Of a DNA stretch of 64,000 nucleotides, positions 18,441 through 27,093 are shown one piece after another. The position numbers and the translations under genes were made by a program. The first letter of the stretch is position 1; the number at the start of each line of letters is the position of its first letter. The notes beneath the pieces are model-generated. The model saw nothing but the letters and a program-made list of their open reading frames with translations. It had not been told where the DNA came from and did no database searches. The DNA comes from Archangiaceae bacterium (GTDB lineage Bacteria > Myxococcota > Myxococcia > Myxococcales > Myxococcaceae), in the NCBI GenBank assembly GCA_016714225.1, contig JADJNS010000019.1, positions 1 to 64,000 of the forward strand, written 5' to 3'.

Positions 18441-18998
18441 CTAGTTCCAGCCTCGTGCGGCTAGTGCCCTTCGCACGGGGGTGTCGACGCCGCGGGGAGC
18501 GTTCATCACGTACTGCTCCGCGACGACCCTTGCGTCCCCAGTGAGGGAGCAAAGGTAAGCCACGGCGCCGCTCACCGTGAATGACGTCCCTTGTTCCTTC
18601 TCCCAGTTGGAACCAAGTCCGGTCCACACCGCCGCATCAAGCGCCATCGCCCGGAGCCACGTAGCAATCGCTTCGGCTACCGGATTCGCCGAGGAACCGA
18701 ACGTGTTGCCGGTTCGGTCTACGCAATGGATGTCACGGAGGTGTCTACAGCGTTCGCGCTCAAGGAGGTTCTGTCGCGCGTCACCAAGCACCTCGAACGC
18801 ACTGAGTGCCCAGCACGTCGTGCTCGGCGCAACATCCTTCGCCAATACGAGCGTCAGCGCTCCGGCTCGCTCTCCGGTCTTGGAGATTCTCGAAAATTCG
18901 ACAGGGAGCTGCGGACCGTTGTCTTTCCACGGAAACACGATCCGAAGCACTCCGCGATCCCATACCAGCGAACCCCACCCGATGATTGCGATCTTCAT
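18441..18998 (-). CDS. Gamma-glutamylcyclotransferase-like family protein
   Basis: A 185-residue protein opening with IAIIGWGSLVWD, followed by LPVEFSRISKTGERAGALTL. The YGSLW-like phrase (here GWGSLVWD) and the following strands match the GGCT/AIG2-like fold. In this subfamily the enzymatic activity is unproven. The start overlaps the stop of the upstream reverse-strand gene (ATGA at 18995-18998), so the two form an operon and are probably functional partners. It is island cargo of unknown role. Confidence 0.6.
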   Translation of the reverse strand: MKIAIIGWGSLVWDRGVLRIVFPWKDNGPQLPVEFSRISKTGERAGALTLVLAKDVAPSTTCWALSAFEVLGDARQNLLERERCRHLRDIHCVDRTGNTFGSSANPVAEAIATWLRAMALDAAVWTGLGSNWEKEQGTSFTVSGAVAYLCSLTGDARVVAEQYVMNAPRGVDTPVRRALAARGWN

Positions 18999-19615
18999 GG
19001 CGTCGCCGCGAAGAGTGGCGTGAACGTTTGTCCGCCATCGAGGCTGACCTCAGCGTTGTCGGGGAGGTTGGCCTGCTTCTGAAAAACGACTTCCTCCACC
19101 TTCGAGACCGTTCCCGAGAAGGCAGAAGCTTGCTGGAAGAGGTCCGGTCCGCGACGTGATGGTCGACCATTGTTGGCACGTGGTCCTCCAGAGTTCACCC
19201 GGCAGAAGAGAGCGGTGCCGTTGCGTTTGAACATTGACCAGGTCGAGACGCGAATCAGGGCGAAGTCCTCGCCCCGGTATTTCGCGGACGTCGATAGCCC
19301 GCTTCCGACGTCGGGCCAGAAGTACACGTGGGCGTCGAGGAGTGTCACCAGGTCGGTCATCGAAAAGCCCCCTTCGAGTTCGAGCTGGCCTTTGACGAGA
19401 AGTGGAGCTTGGTCGCGAAGCTGAACGTTGTGCCCGTCAATACTCAGGGTGCGTCCCATCGCGCGCGGCTCGGTTTGGCGATACGACCCCTCCGCGAGAA
19501 TGATGAGCTCACTGGCCGCCAGTAACCGCCGCTTCGCTTTGACGAGCTCGAGGTTTCCCGTCGGAGTTCGATGAAACAGATGAGGCTTGTCCTTGACGAA
19601 GTGGCGCTGGTCCAC
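18995..19615 (-). CDS. Hypothetical protein paired with the GGCT-like gene
   Basis: Start is set at GTG 19615, giving VDQRHFVKDKPHLFHRTPTG at the N-terminus. A frame extension to 19759 exists but is Arg-rich and unlikely. The 206-residue product has the phrase HLFHRTPTGNLELVKAKRRLL, reminiscent of ADP-ribosyltransferase-like or DUF7002-type 'LYHxT...NL..I' starts, and later FALIRVSTWSMF and SLDGGQTFTPLF. No catalytic triad can be confirmed. The ATGA overlap with the next gene shows co-translation. Confidence 0.55.
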   Translation of the reverse strand: MDQRHFVKDKPHLFHRTPTGNLELVKAKRRLLAASELIILAEGSYRQTEPRAMGRTLSIDGHNVQLRDQAPLLVKGQLELEGGFSMTDLVTLLDAHVYFWPDVGSGLSTSAKYRGEDFALIRVSTWSMFKRNGTALFCRVNSGGPRANNGRPSRRGPDLFQQASAFSGTVSKVEEVVFQKQANLPDNAEVSLDGGQTFTPLFAATP

Positions 19616-19787
19616 CGCACCGAGTCTGCTCCAGGAGGACACCGCGGGTCTCCTCCTTCGAGAGGCATTCTTATTGCGCGCGGCAATGGGCGCCTCGAGA
19701 CGCCAGTGTCGACCTTCAATCGAGGGCCGGCACTGGTACCGCGACCACCGTGCCACCATGTAGTCGTCTCTACTGCGCAGGCAGACC

Positions 19788-20309
19788 TCACCAAATTCGA
19801 TCGCCCACGATGCCCAGGGAGTTCGCCACGCCGGTGATCTGCTGTTCGCACCGGGTCAAGAACGTCTCGAACTTTCCTAATTGAGGACTATTCAGGTCAA
19901 ACACTCTCGTCCCATCGTCCCCGCCGGGGCCGATGTCCGGCTTGAGTATGTTGTCCAGGCGTCCTCGTCTCTTGTCGCTGTTGGCGACAAAAAGGACGTT
20001 CGTGCGGTGACGAGAAGCATCGCCATGAATCAGCACGTCCCGCATTTCCGCGACGAGGTCAAAGTCTAGAAGGGCCGTCGCGGAAATTTCCGCTGAATAC
20101 CGTACCTTGAACTCTCCGAGAATCGCCTGAAAGGTCTCCCTGTGCCATCGGAGCCGACCGTTGGCGTGGCTGGCACCGATCTTTCCGGCGTTGAACTCTG
20201 TCACCAGGTTTGGTTCGTCCTTCAAGATGATGAGGTCGACGCACCTCTTTTCAATGCAGGTGCATCGAACGACCAGCTCGCCAAGCTTTTGCAGATGAGC
20301 AGGAAGCAT
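19788..20309 (-). CDS. Hypothetical protein downstream of the SEC-C gene
   Basis: ATG 20309 is preceded by GAGGAG at a good distance. The 173-residue product begins MLPAHLQKLGELVVRCTCIE and is helical. It contains the phrase AEMRDVLIHGDASRHRTN, which loosely recalls the 'R(N)xxxH' pattern of HEPN-like RNases, although the motif is not exact. It starts 16 bases after the stop of the SEC-C gene, so co-transcription is likely. Confidence 0.5.
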   Translation of the reverse strand: MLPAHLQKLGELVVRCTCIEKRCVDLIILKDEPNLVTEFNAGKIGASHANGRLRWHRETFQAILGEFKVRYSAEISATALLDFDLVAEMRDVLIHGDASRHRTNVLFVANSDKRRGRLDNILKPDIGPGGDDGTRVFDLNSPQLGKFETFLTRCEQQITGVANSLGIVGDRIW

Positions 20310-20325
20310 CGGACTCCTCGAAACC

Positions 20326-21516
20326 TTACGGTGACTCGCTTCGACGATTCCGTTTCCCGCCATGCTTGGAGTCGTAGGCGATCACCGGTTCGCCGCCGGT
20401 GATCTTGAATTCGACCGATGCGTTTCCGCGGCCGAAGCCCTCGAGTTGCGGGAGCGACTCGACAACAGCGTTGATCCCTTTGGGATCTATCATTCGCGCG
20501 ATGTTGTCCCAGAAGCTCTGCCCGGACCCGCGCGGGTTGAACGTCGTCTGGTCGAGGAAGAAGGCGCAGCGTGACAACACTCGCCTCTTCACCGCTACAA
20601 AGCGCTCCTCGACCCAGCGAGCGTCCGTTTGACGCTCATCGGCACTAAGGAGCACGGACGTCGCGTGAGTGAGCGAGCAGCAGAAGCTGTATGCGTCATC
20701 GAGAAGTTCGACTTCGTCGAGGATCCGTGGAGCTTCCGGAGCAACCTCGGCACGCTGCTCGGCCATCGTGCGCACCAGTGCGAACTGCTTCGTCACGGTG
20801 GCGTTGATCTCCGCGACGGTGTGTTCGTTGCGAGGCGGGGGCAGGCCCGCGCCGTCACCTGCAACCGCGCCGGCGACGACACGGCGTTCGCCGTGTGAAA
20901 TGGCGCCCCGGATGAAGTCCTCGAGGGCTTTGCACACGATCGACGCCGGTCGGCGTTCCTTCAAGCTTCCAATCAGCGAGTTGAACCCGATCGATACACC
21001 GTACTGGAAGTAGGCTCCCCAGATGAGCAGCTCGATGAGGAGCCGGAGCGTTGCGGCCGCGTCGATGGAACGTTCGCCGAAGAGCAGTCGCCGCATGAAA
21101 TGACCGATCAGCTTCTTGAGCCGCAGCTCGATCCACCAACACGCCATGTCCAGTTCGCACCAGTATACGGCGTGAAACACGTCCCACGACTTTGTCCCCA
21201 GATCCTTGGCAGCCTCGGGCGTTAAGCCATGGAGGCTCGGCAGAGCGACATCGAAGAGAGCGTACCTCAGGAACTCAGAGAGCGCGGCCGGCTCGAGCAG
21301 CTTTTCCGCCTGGGCCTTGACGATCACGCCCACCTCGGTGCCGACCTGACCAGTGACGCCGCGCAGGTCTGCGAGGTGTGTGAAGATCGGAATGAGGTCG
21401 CGGATGGCCATTGGGAGATGCCCCGCTGCCCCTTGAACGCGAACTTGCGCGCCGTGGCAGTGCTTGAACTTTTTCCCGCTCCCACATTTGCAGGGCTCGT
21501 TTCGGCCTTGGGCCAT
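20326..21516 (-). CDS. SEC-C motif protein, helical
   Basis: The N-terminus, MAQGRNEPCKCGSGKKFKHC, is a SEC-C zinc-binding motif (CxCxSGx8CH), as found at the C-terminus of SecA and in many stand-alone proteins. The remaining 370 residues are helix-rich with hydrophobic phrases (LIELLIWGAYFQYGVSIGF), possibly membrane-associated or a packed helical core. It is the last gene before the right att repeat. SEC-C proteins recur in mobile islands and defence contexts, but no activity can be assigned. Confidence 0.7.
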   Translation of the reverse strand: MAQGRNEPCKCGSGKKFKHCHGAQVRVQGAAGHLPMAIRDLIPIFTHLADLRGVTGQVGTEVGVIVKAQAEKLLEPAALSEFLRYALFDVALPSLHGLTPEAAKDLGTKSWDVFHAVYWCELDMACWWIELRLKKLIGHFMRRLLFGERSIDAAATLRLLIELLIWGAYFQYGVSIGFNSLIGSLKERRPASIVCKALEDFIRGAISHGERRVVAGAVAGDGAGLPPPRNEHTVAEINATVTKQFALVRTMAEQRAEVAPEAPRILDEVELLDDAYSFCCSLTHATSVLLSADERQTDARWVEERFVAVKRRVLSRCAFFLDQTTFNPRGSGQSFWDNIARMIDPKGINAVVESLPQLEGFGRGNASVEFKITGGEPVIAYDSKHGGKRNRRSESP

Positions 21517-21628
21517 GGTTCAGCCTACCCACGGTCTTGCCCGAGGATCCTGATGCATCGTCGCGATGCCGTCGGGCTGTCGCGGTAGCTCACTTGCGAG
21601 CCACAACGATGACGTCGGCGAGAAGGAC

Positions 21629-21647
21629 TGCTACCCATTTGCTACCC
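21629..21647. repeat. Tandem octamer TGCTACCC x2 near right island end
   Basis: TGCTACCC occurs at 21629-21636 and 21640-21647, an 11-bp period that mirrors the TGGCACAC pair at the left end. It lies 62 bases inside the right att repeat and is a candidate integrase arm-type site. Confidence 0.4.
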
Positions 21648-21708
21648 GGCACCCTTCTTCTTCGGGAAAACCAAGCGTAGCTGCGGCCTTGGCCCCTACC
21701 CTTCGGGC

Positions 21709-21725
21709 CTGAAAATCCCCGTGTC
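21709..21725. repeat. attR core, direct repeat copy 2
   Basis: CTGAAAATCCCCGTGTC is identical to tRNA-Phe positions 3260-3276. The flanking sequence diverges on both sides, so this is not a second tRNA gene. It marks the right end of the island. Confidence 0.8.
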
Positions 21726-21754
21726 CGGCGCGGGCTCTGCACGACGAACGCTCA

Positions 21755-22624
21755 CTATTTGTCGCCGGCAAAGTCCTGCCACGGCTCGCCGGCCTCGATT
21801 GCGGGGAGTTCGAGGCGCACACCTTGGTTGTCGCCGGGGTTCAGCCAGAGCATTCGGTTGAACAGCTCTGCGGCCTTGCGTGGCTTGCCGAGCCACCACA
21901 AGCACAGTCCGAGGCCGTGGAGGCAGCGAAGGTATGGGCGGTTGTCGATGAGTCCCCACGGCAGTACTCCGTCGAAGCCTCGCGGAAGTGACAGCGCACC
22001 GATCGCGGCGCCGACCTCGAAGTGATGCAGTGCCAGCTTCGGGAAGGTGTCGAAAGCGAAGTTGCCCAGGTGAGCGTGCGCGTCGAGGCAGCGAAGGTCC
22101 TGCGCGAGGAGCCCCTCGAGGAGGTCGATCGCTTCGCTCATGCGACCGGCGTCTCGGAGCTCGAGTGCATCGACGATCGGCTCCGGTCCCTCGTCTGGTT
22201 GGGAGCCGGGGAACACCTGCTCCATCTCGTACATCGGCCGCGGGCCGCGCGCGATGATCGGCTTGGCCCGCTCTTCTATCGGTTCGCCCTCCTCGCCCCA
22301 GTACTGCTCTTTCGGGTCCCACTCGCCCTCGTCGCGCAACGCCAGCGGCGTCAGACCGAGCGCGGCGGCATCGATTCGCAGCTTGCTCACGGTTCCGGAC
22401 CGCGGGCCGCGCGGCGACTTGCGACCGACCTTCACGGTGATGATCGCCCCTGGGACCTCGTCGCCGACGGCGATGCGCAGCGTCACCTCGCCAGACGTGC
22501 CGGGAACACGGCAGCGCAGCCCTTTCGAATTCCTCCCGAGCACGATCAGATCGACCACCTGCCCGGGCGTGAGTTGCGGCGACTCCTTCCGCCTGCGCTC
22601 CGACAACTGAATGCCTTTTTCCAT
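21755..22624 (-). CDS. TPR-like (ST7-type) cytoplasmic protein
   Basis: ATG 22624 is preceded by GAGGAGGG. The 289-residue product starts MEKGIQLSERRRKESPQLTP and has an N-terminal beta-rich region (VDLIVLGRNSKGLRCRVPG), which could be an OB-like fold. It continues with helical repeats (ALELRDAGRMSEAIDLLEGL; KAAELFNRMLWLNPGDNQGV) typical of TPR/ST7-like proteins. The function is unknown. It lies just outside the right att repeat, so it is probably backbone. Confidence 0.65.
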   Translation of the reverse strand: MEKGIQLSERRRKESPQLTPGQVVDLIVLGRNSKGLRCRVPGTSGEVTLRIAVGDEVPGAIITVKVGRKSPRGPRSGTVSKLRIDAAALGLTPLALRDEGEWDPKEQYWGEEGEPIEERAKPIIARGPRPMYEMEQVFPGSQPDEGPEPIVDALELRDAGRMSEAIDLLEGLLAQDLRCLDAHAHLGNFAFDTFPKLALHHFEVGAAIGALSLPRGFDGVLPWGLIDNRPYLRCLHGLGLCLWWLGKPRKAAELFNRMLWLNPGDNQGVRLELPAIEAGEPWQDFAGDK

Positions 22625-22688
22625 GACGTCCCTCCTCACTCGATACGCCATGCAACGCCTGCACGCCATGGCGTAGCCTCGCAGGCCG

Positions 22689-25600
22689 GTGAAGCTCGTC
22701 CCCGGTCTCTACGAAGCTCCCGTCACGGTCTCGCTCGATCGCGAGCTGGGCAAACGCTCCGCCGACGAGGCCGCCCGCGAAGCCATCACCCACGACAACG
22801 CCCCTCACCTCCTCGCGCGCCTCATTCACGAAGCCAGCATCAAGGCCCTGCGCACGCTCCCCGCGGAGAAGCGGCTCGAGGCCCAGGTCGCGCTCGCCAA
22901 CCAGGTGCTCACGCTCCTCGGAGACACCGCCTCCGACTCGGGCATCGGCGCCGATGACGCCATCAAGTCTCCCGCCCAGCTGCTCCTCGAGGTCCGCGAC
23001 TCCGCCTCCCAGCGCCTCGCCGAGAACGCCGCCCTCCCCCGCCCCACCCTCCCGCTGCGCCACAGCGATCTCCTCGTCAACGGCCCACGCGACCTCCGCG
23101 TCGGACACGAGGTTCGCCGCGAGCTCGCCTCCGCCGATCGCGTCGATCTCCTCGTCTCGTTCATCAAGCGGAGCGGCTTCCGCCTGCTCCGCACTGAGCC
23201 CGCCGAGTTCCTCTCCCGCCACCCCGGCAAGCTCCGCGTCCTCACCACCACGTATCTCGGCGCCACCGACCCCGACGCCCTCGAGGGCCTGCGCGAGCTC
23301 GGCGCCGACGTGCGCGTCTCCTACGACGCCCGCCGCACCCGGCTCCACGCCAAGGCCTGGCTCTTTCATCGCGACTCGGGCTTCAGCACCGGCCTCGTCG
23401 GCAGCTCCAACCTCTCGTCCTCCGCCATGGTCGACGGCTACGAGTGGAATGCGTGCGGCTCTCCAACATCGACAACGCCGCCGTGCAGAAGTTCATCACC
23501 ACCTTCGACCAGTACTGGGCCGACCCCCAGTTCGAGCCCTACGACCGCGAGCGCTTCGTCGACGCCGCCCGCCACCGCGACGCCGATCGCGACGCCCTCG
23601 CCCGCGTCGTCCGCCTCTCTCCGCTTCCGCACCAGCAGGTCGCCCTCGACGCCCTCGCCCAGGAGCGCCACCAGGGCCACTCCAAGAACCTCGTCGTCGC
23701 CGCCACCGGCACCGGCAAGACCGTCATCGCCGCGCTCGACTTCGCCCGGCTCCACGCCGCAGCCAAAGACCTCTCGCTGCTCTTCATTGCCCACCGGCAG
23801 GAGATTCTTCGCCAGAGCCTCGCCACCTTCCGCGCCGCCATGCGCGACGGCCACTTCGGAGAGCTCCTCGTCAGCGACGAACGCCCCGTCGCCGGCCGCC
23901 ACGTCTTCGCCTCGATTCAGTCGATGCACCGCCGCCGCCTCGAGAAGCTCGCGCCCGACGCCTACGACGTCGTCATCGTCGACGAGTTTCACCACGCCGA
24001 GGCCGACACCTACTCGGCGCTCCTCGAGCACCTGAAGCCGAAGGTCCTGCTCGGCCTCACCGCCACTCCCGAGCGCACCGACGGCAAGTCGATTCTCGGC
24101 TGGTTCGACCATCGCATCGCCTCGGAGGTTCGCCTCTGGGACGCCATCGAGCTCGGCCTCGTCGTGCCGTTTCAGTACTTCGGCATTCACGACGACGTCG
24201 ACCTCTCGACCGTCGACTTCCGCGCCGGCCGCTACGACGTCGCCCGCCTCGAGGTGCCTACACCGCCGACGACGCCCGCGCCCGCGCCGTGCTCCGCGCT
24301 GTCGAGCGCTACGTCCGCGACGTTCACTCGATGCGCGCGCTCGGCTTCTGCGTCAGCGTCAAGCACGCCGAGTTCATGGCCGCGTTCTTCTCGCGCCACG
24401 GCGTACCCGCGCTCGCCGTCTCGGCCGACACCCCGCAGGCCGAGCGCGCCGAGGCCCTGCGCCGGCTGCAGCGCGGCGAGGTGCGCGTGCTCTTCTCGCG
24501 CGACCTCTTCAACGAAGGCGTCGACGTGCCCTCGGTCGACACCGTGTTTCTTCTTGCGCCCCACCGAGAGCGCCACCGTGTTCCTGCAGCAGCTCGGCCG
24601 CGGCCTGCGCCACGAAGACGGCAAGGAGTGCCTCACCGTGCTCGACTGTCGCCGCCGCCAATCGCGGCTTCCGCTTCGACGACCGGTTCCGCTCCTGGCT
24701 CGACATTCCCACCGCGCCGGCGTCATTCGCGCCGTCGAAGAGGGCTTCCCCATCTCCCCCGCCGGCTGCGAGATCAGCTCGAGCCCCAGACCCAGCGCGC
24801 CATTCTCGAACATTCGCGAGCACCTCGGCGCGTCGAACGCCGACCTGGTCAAGGACCTGCGGCGCATCGGAGACGTGCGGCTCCCTCAGTTCCTACGCGC
24901 CTGCGAGCTCGCTCCCGAGGACCTGTACCGGCCTGGCACTGGCCGCACACTCGAGAACTTGAAGCGCCTGGCCGGGCTCGCTCGCGGTGAGCCCGAGGCC
25001 GACGAGCTCGACCGCTCGTTCGCGCGCCTGCTGCACGTCGATGACGAGGTCCGCCTCGAGACCTGGAGGCGCTGGCTCGAGGGCGCGAAGGCTCCGCCGA
25101 CGGTCGGGGCCGACGACCCGCTGATGCTGATGCTGTTCGTCTCGCTCGGGGGCACGCGGCGGCCGGTCGCCGAGCTGAAGGAGGCGCTGCACGAGCTGTG
25201 GAGCCGCGGCTCACTGCGCACCGAGCTGGCAGACCTGCTCGGGTTGCTCGCTGACCGGTCGCGCAAGCCGACCTACGCGCTCGACGGGCTGACGTTTCGG
25301 GTGCACGCGACCTACAGCCGCGATGAGATCAGCGCCGGGCTGCTTCAGGTGCGCGACCGCAAGCTGATGCGCACCCAGGGCGGCGTGTACAAAGACGACT
25401 CGGCAAAGGCAGACATCTTCTACGTCACGCTCGACAAGGACCCGGCCCACTTCACGCCGACGACGCTGTACAACGACTACCCCATCTCTCCGACGCGGTT
25501 TCACTGGGAGACGCAGTCGAAGACCCGTGAGGACTCGGAGACCGGCCGGCGCTACCGCGGCGAGCACCCGGCGAAGGGCTGGCGGCACCTGCTGTTCGTG

Positions 25601-25765
25601 CGCCGCGCGAAGGTGACCGAGCTGGGCGTGACGGCTCCGTACTTGTTCCTCGGGCCGGTGCGGTACGTCTCGCACGAGAGCGAGAAGCCCATGCGCATCG
25701 TCTGGGAGCTCGAGCGCGCCATGCCCGCTTCGTTCTTCAATGAGGTGAAGATCGCTGCGGGGTGA
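22689..25765 (+). pseudogene. PLD / SF2 helicase / DUF3427 protein with several frame breaks
   Basis: The parts, in order, match the large 'DEAD/DEAH helicase with DUF3427' family. An N-terminal region (VPGLYEAPVTVSLD) leads to a phospholipase D-like nuclease (LHAKAWLFHR with GSSNLS). The SF2 motor has GTGKT, DEFHHAEA, TATPERTD, FNEGVDVPSVDTVF and QLGRGLRH. DUF3427 closes the protein (GEHPAKGWRHLLFVRRAK). These parts sit in different frames, with at least six switches between 23.45 and 24.85 kb. Each switch is about one base in very GC-rich sequence. A full-length product of about 1025 residues can be rebuilt, so it is either a recent pseudogene or badly called sequence. Such proteins are thought to act in DNA repair or defence. 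Confidence 0.75.
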
Positions 25766-25786
25766 GGTCGTCGTCGGCTGACACAA

Positions 25787-26182
25787 CTACCCGTGCGGAT
25801 CGCTCGCAATCGCGCGCAGCGTCTCGGCGACCCGTCGCTTCTCGAGGCTGCCCGAGGCTACGGCGATGGTCAGGTCGTAAAACCGGTCAGTCGCGTCGAG
25901 TAGAGACACGCCGTTGAGATCGAGAAAGACGAGGGCAGCGAGCAGACCCACCCGCTTGTTGCCGTCGAGAAACGGATGGTTGCTCACGATGTGGAAGAGG
26001 TAGGCCGCTGCCATCTCGAAGAGGTCGGCGTGCAGGTACTCGCCGCCGAACGTTGCGGACGGCTGCGCGAGGGCCGACTCCAAGAGGCCGAGGTCGCGAA
26101 GACCGTCGCCGCCCCCGAACCGACCCAGTTGGAGGCGGTGGATCTCCAGCACATCTTCAACCGTGAGGAACTCGAAGCTCAC
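25787..26182 (-). CDS. doc: Doc-type toxin (Fic/Doc family)
   Basis: A 131-residue protein with the Doc/Fic core HPFLDGNKR at residues 69-77. In phage P1 Doc this motif phosphorylates elongation factor Tu and halts translation. The N-terminal helix (LTVEDVLEIHRLQLGRFGG) is also typical. The ATG overlaps the stop of the antitoxin gene (ATGA at 26179-26182), the usual antitoxin-toxin order. It ends close to the helicase gene, which runs in the opposite direction. Confidence 0.92.
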   Translation of the reverse strand: MSFEFLTVEDVLEIHRLQLGRFGGGDGLRDLGLLESALAQPSATFGGEYLHADLFEMAAAYLFHIVSNHPFLDGNKRVGLLAALVFLDLNGVSLLDATDRFYDLTIAVASGSLEKRRVAETLRAIASDPHG

Positions 26183-26406
26183 TTGGCCAGGCGCCGCAGC
26201 GTCTTGTCGTGGGCATTCATCAGGCGCTCAGTCGCCGCGTGCACCCGGCTCTTGCGGCTCGTGTTCTGAACCGGCTCGATGATGAGGGCTTTCCCGTCGG
26301 TACGAATCTCGAGCTGCGTGTCCTTGTCGATCTTCAACAGCTCCAGGATGGGGCGGTCGATGATGAGCCCGAGGCTGTTGCCGATGCTGGTCAAGGTCTT
26401 GGTCAT
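26179..26406 (-). CDS. AbrB/MazE-like antitoxin of the Doc pair
   Basis: A 75-residue protein with the swapped-hairpin AbrB fold at the N-terminus: MTKTLTSIGNSLGLIIDRPI, then LEIRTDGKALIIEP. This part should bind the operator. The C-terminal 30 residues (VHAATERLMNAHDKTLRRLA) are probably the disordered segment that neutralises the toxin. This differs from the Phd antitoxin classically paired with Doc but is a frequent combination. Autorepression is likely through the paired octamers just upstream. Confidence 0.88.
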   Translation of the reverse strand: MTKTLTSIGNSLGLIIDRPILELLKIDKDTQLEIRTDGKALIIEPVQNTSRKSRVHAATERLMNAHDKTLRRLAK

Positions 26407-26416
26407 GGCTGGCTCC

Positions 26417-26436
26417 GTTATGACCTGGGTTATAAC
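26417..26436 (-). promoter_or_regulatory. Candidate operator of the antitoxin-toxin operon
   Basis: A perfect palindrome GTTATAAC (26429-26436) and a near copy GTTATGAC (26417-26424) are spaced 12 bp centre to centre. They lie 11-30 bases upstream of the antitoxin ATG. TATAAC could also be the -10 element on the reverse strand, so binding would block the promoter. Confidence 0.5.
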
Positions 26437-26471
26437 ACCGTTCTTCGGACATCTCCTTTATCGTGCACCGC

Positions 26472-27043
26472 ATGTCGATGTGCGCGAACGTGCTCGCGGT
26501 GTTGCTCTGTGGCGCCGACGGCGGCTTGCCCGCTACACCGACAAGGAACAGGTGGCCAAGCTCAAAGCAGCGCTCGCCGCCGACCCGCGCAAAGACGGAG
26601 CGGTCGAGGTCGCGGCCCTGCCCGACGGCTGCGCCCGCCTGGTCGAGCACCGCTCCGCTGGAGACGTCGTGCGCTGGGAGCTCCAGCGCAAGGTGGGCCG
26701 AGCCTGGGAGACCGCCGTGACGTGGGACTTCGATCGCGGGGTTCGGCGCCCGACGACCATCGGGCCGTTCTCGATGTTCACCGACCTGAACCAGCAGGGC
26801 GAGTGGGCGGGCGATCAGGTGCACCGCAAGCGCTTCAGCCGCTTCGCTCCAGATGGCGGCGTGACGTCGACCACCCTCATCACCCACTTCCACGGCCAGC
26901 CCGTGATTCAGATCGAGACCGCGGAGGGCAAGCGCACCGAAGCCTCGAACCGCTCGGAGCGGGTGTGCCGTAATGACGGCACCGGGCACTGCGACAACCT
27001 GCAGCGAGATCAGTTCTGGTACTTGGAAGGCACTCCGTACTGA
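26472..27043 (+). pseudogene. Putative exported protein with an apparent frameshift near 26530
   Basis: ATG 26472 gives a short hydrophobic start (MSMCANVLAVLLCGADGG) that looks like a signal peptide. The good coding frame after about 26530 reads ARYTDKEQVAKLKAALAADP and later GPFSMFTDLNQQGEWAGDQV and CDNLQRDQFWYLEGTPY. The two frames differ by one base. Joined, they give a protein of roughly 190 residues. No domain is recognised. The gene diverges from the antitoxin and could share its operator region. Confidence 0.5.
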
Positions 27044-27093
27044 GTCTCTTCACGATGCTTGCGGTCGGTCGGCCGCGGGCGGAGGCTCACCAC

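Larger units (their letters stand above)
3260..21725. mobile_element. Genomic island integrated in tRNA-Phe, about 18.4 kb
   Basis: The left boundary lies inside tRNA-Phe and the right boundary is a second perfect copy of the 17-bp string CTGAAAATCCCCGTGTC (3260-3276 and 21709-21725). A tyrosine-recombinase remnant lies directly inside the tRNA end. Tandem octamers with an 11-bp period occur just inside each end (3383-3401 and 21629-21647). The cargo is type I restriction-modification, the double-GHKL/receiver/HNH/methylase operon, FHA and SEC-C proteins, and a Cys-rich exported protein. The integrase is truncated, so the island is probably no longer self-mobile. The repeat, tRNA and integrase are seen directly; integration by site-specific recombination is inferred from them. 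Confidence 0.85.

Noticed and set aside
21709..21725. A second tRNA-Phe gene at the right island end
   Set aside because: Only the 17-bp core matches; acceptor, D- and T-arms are absent.
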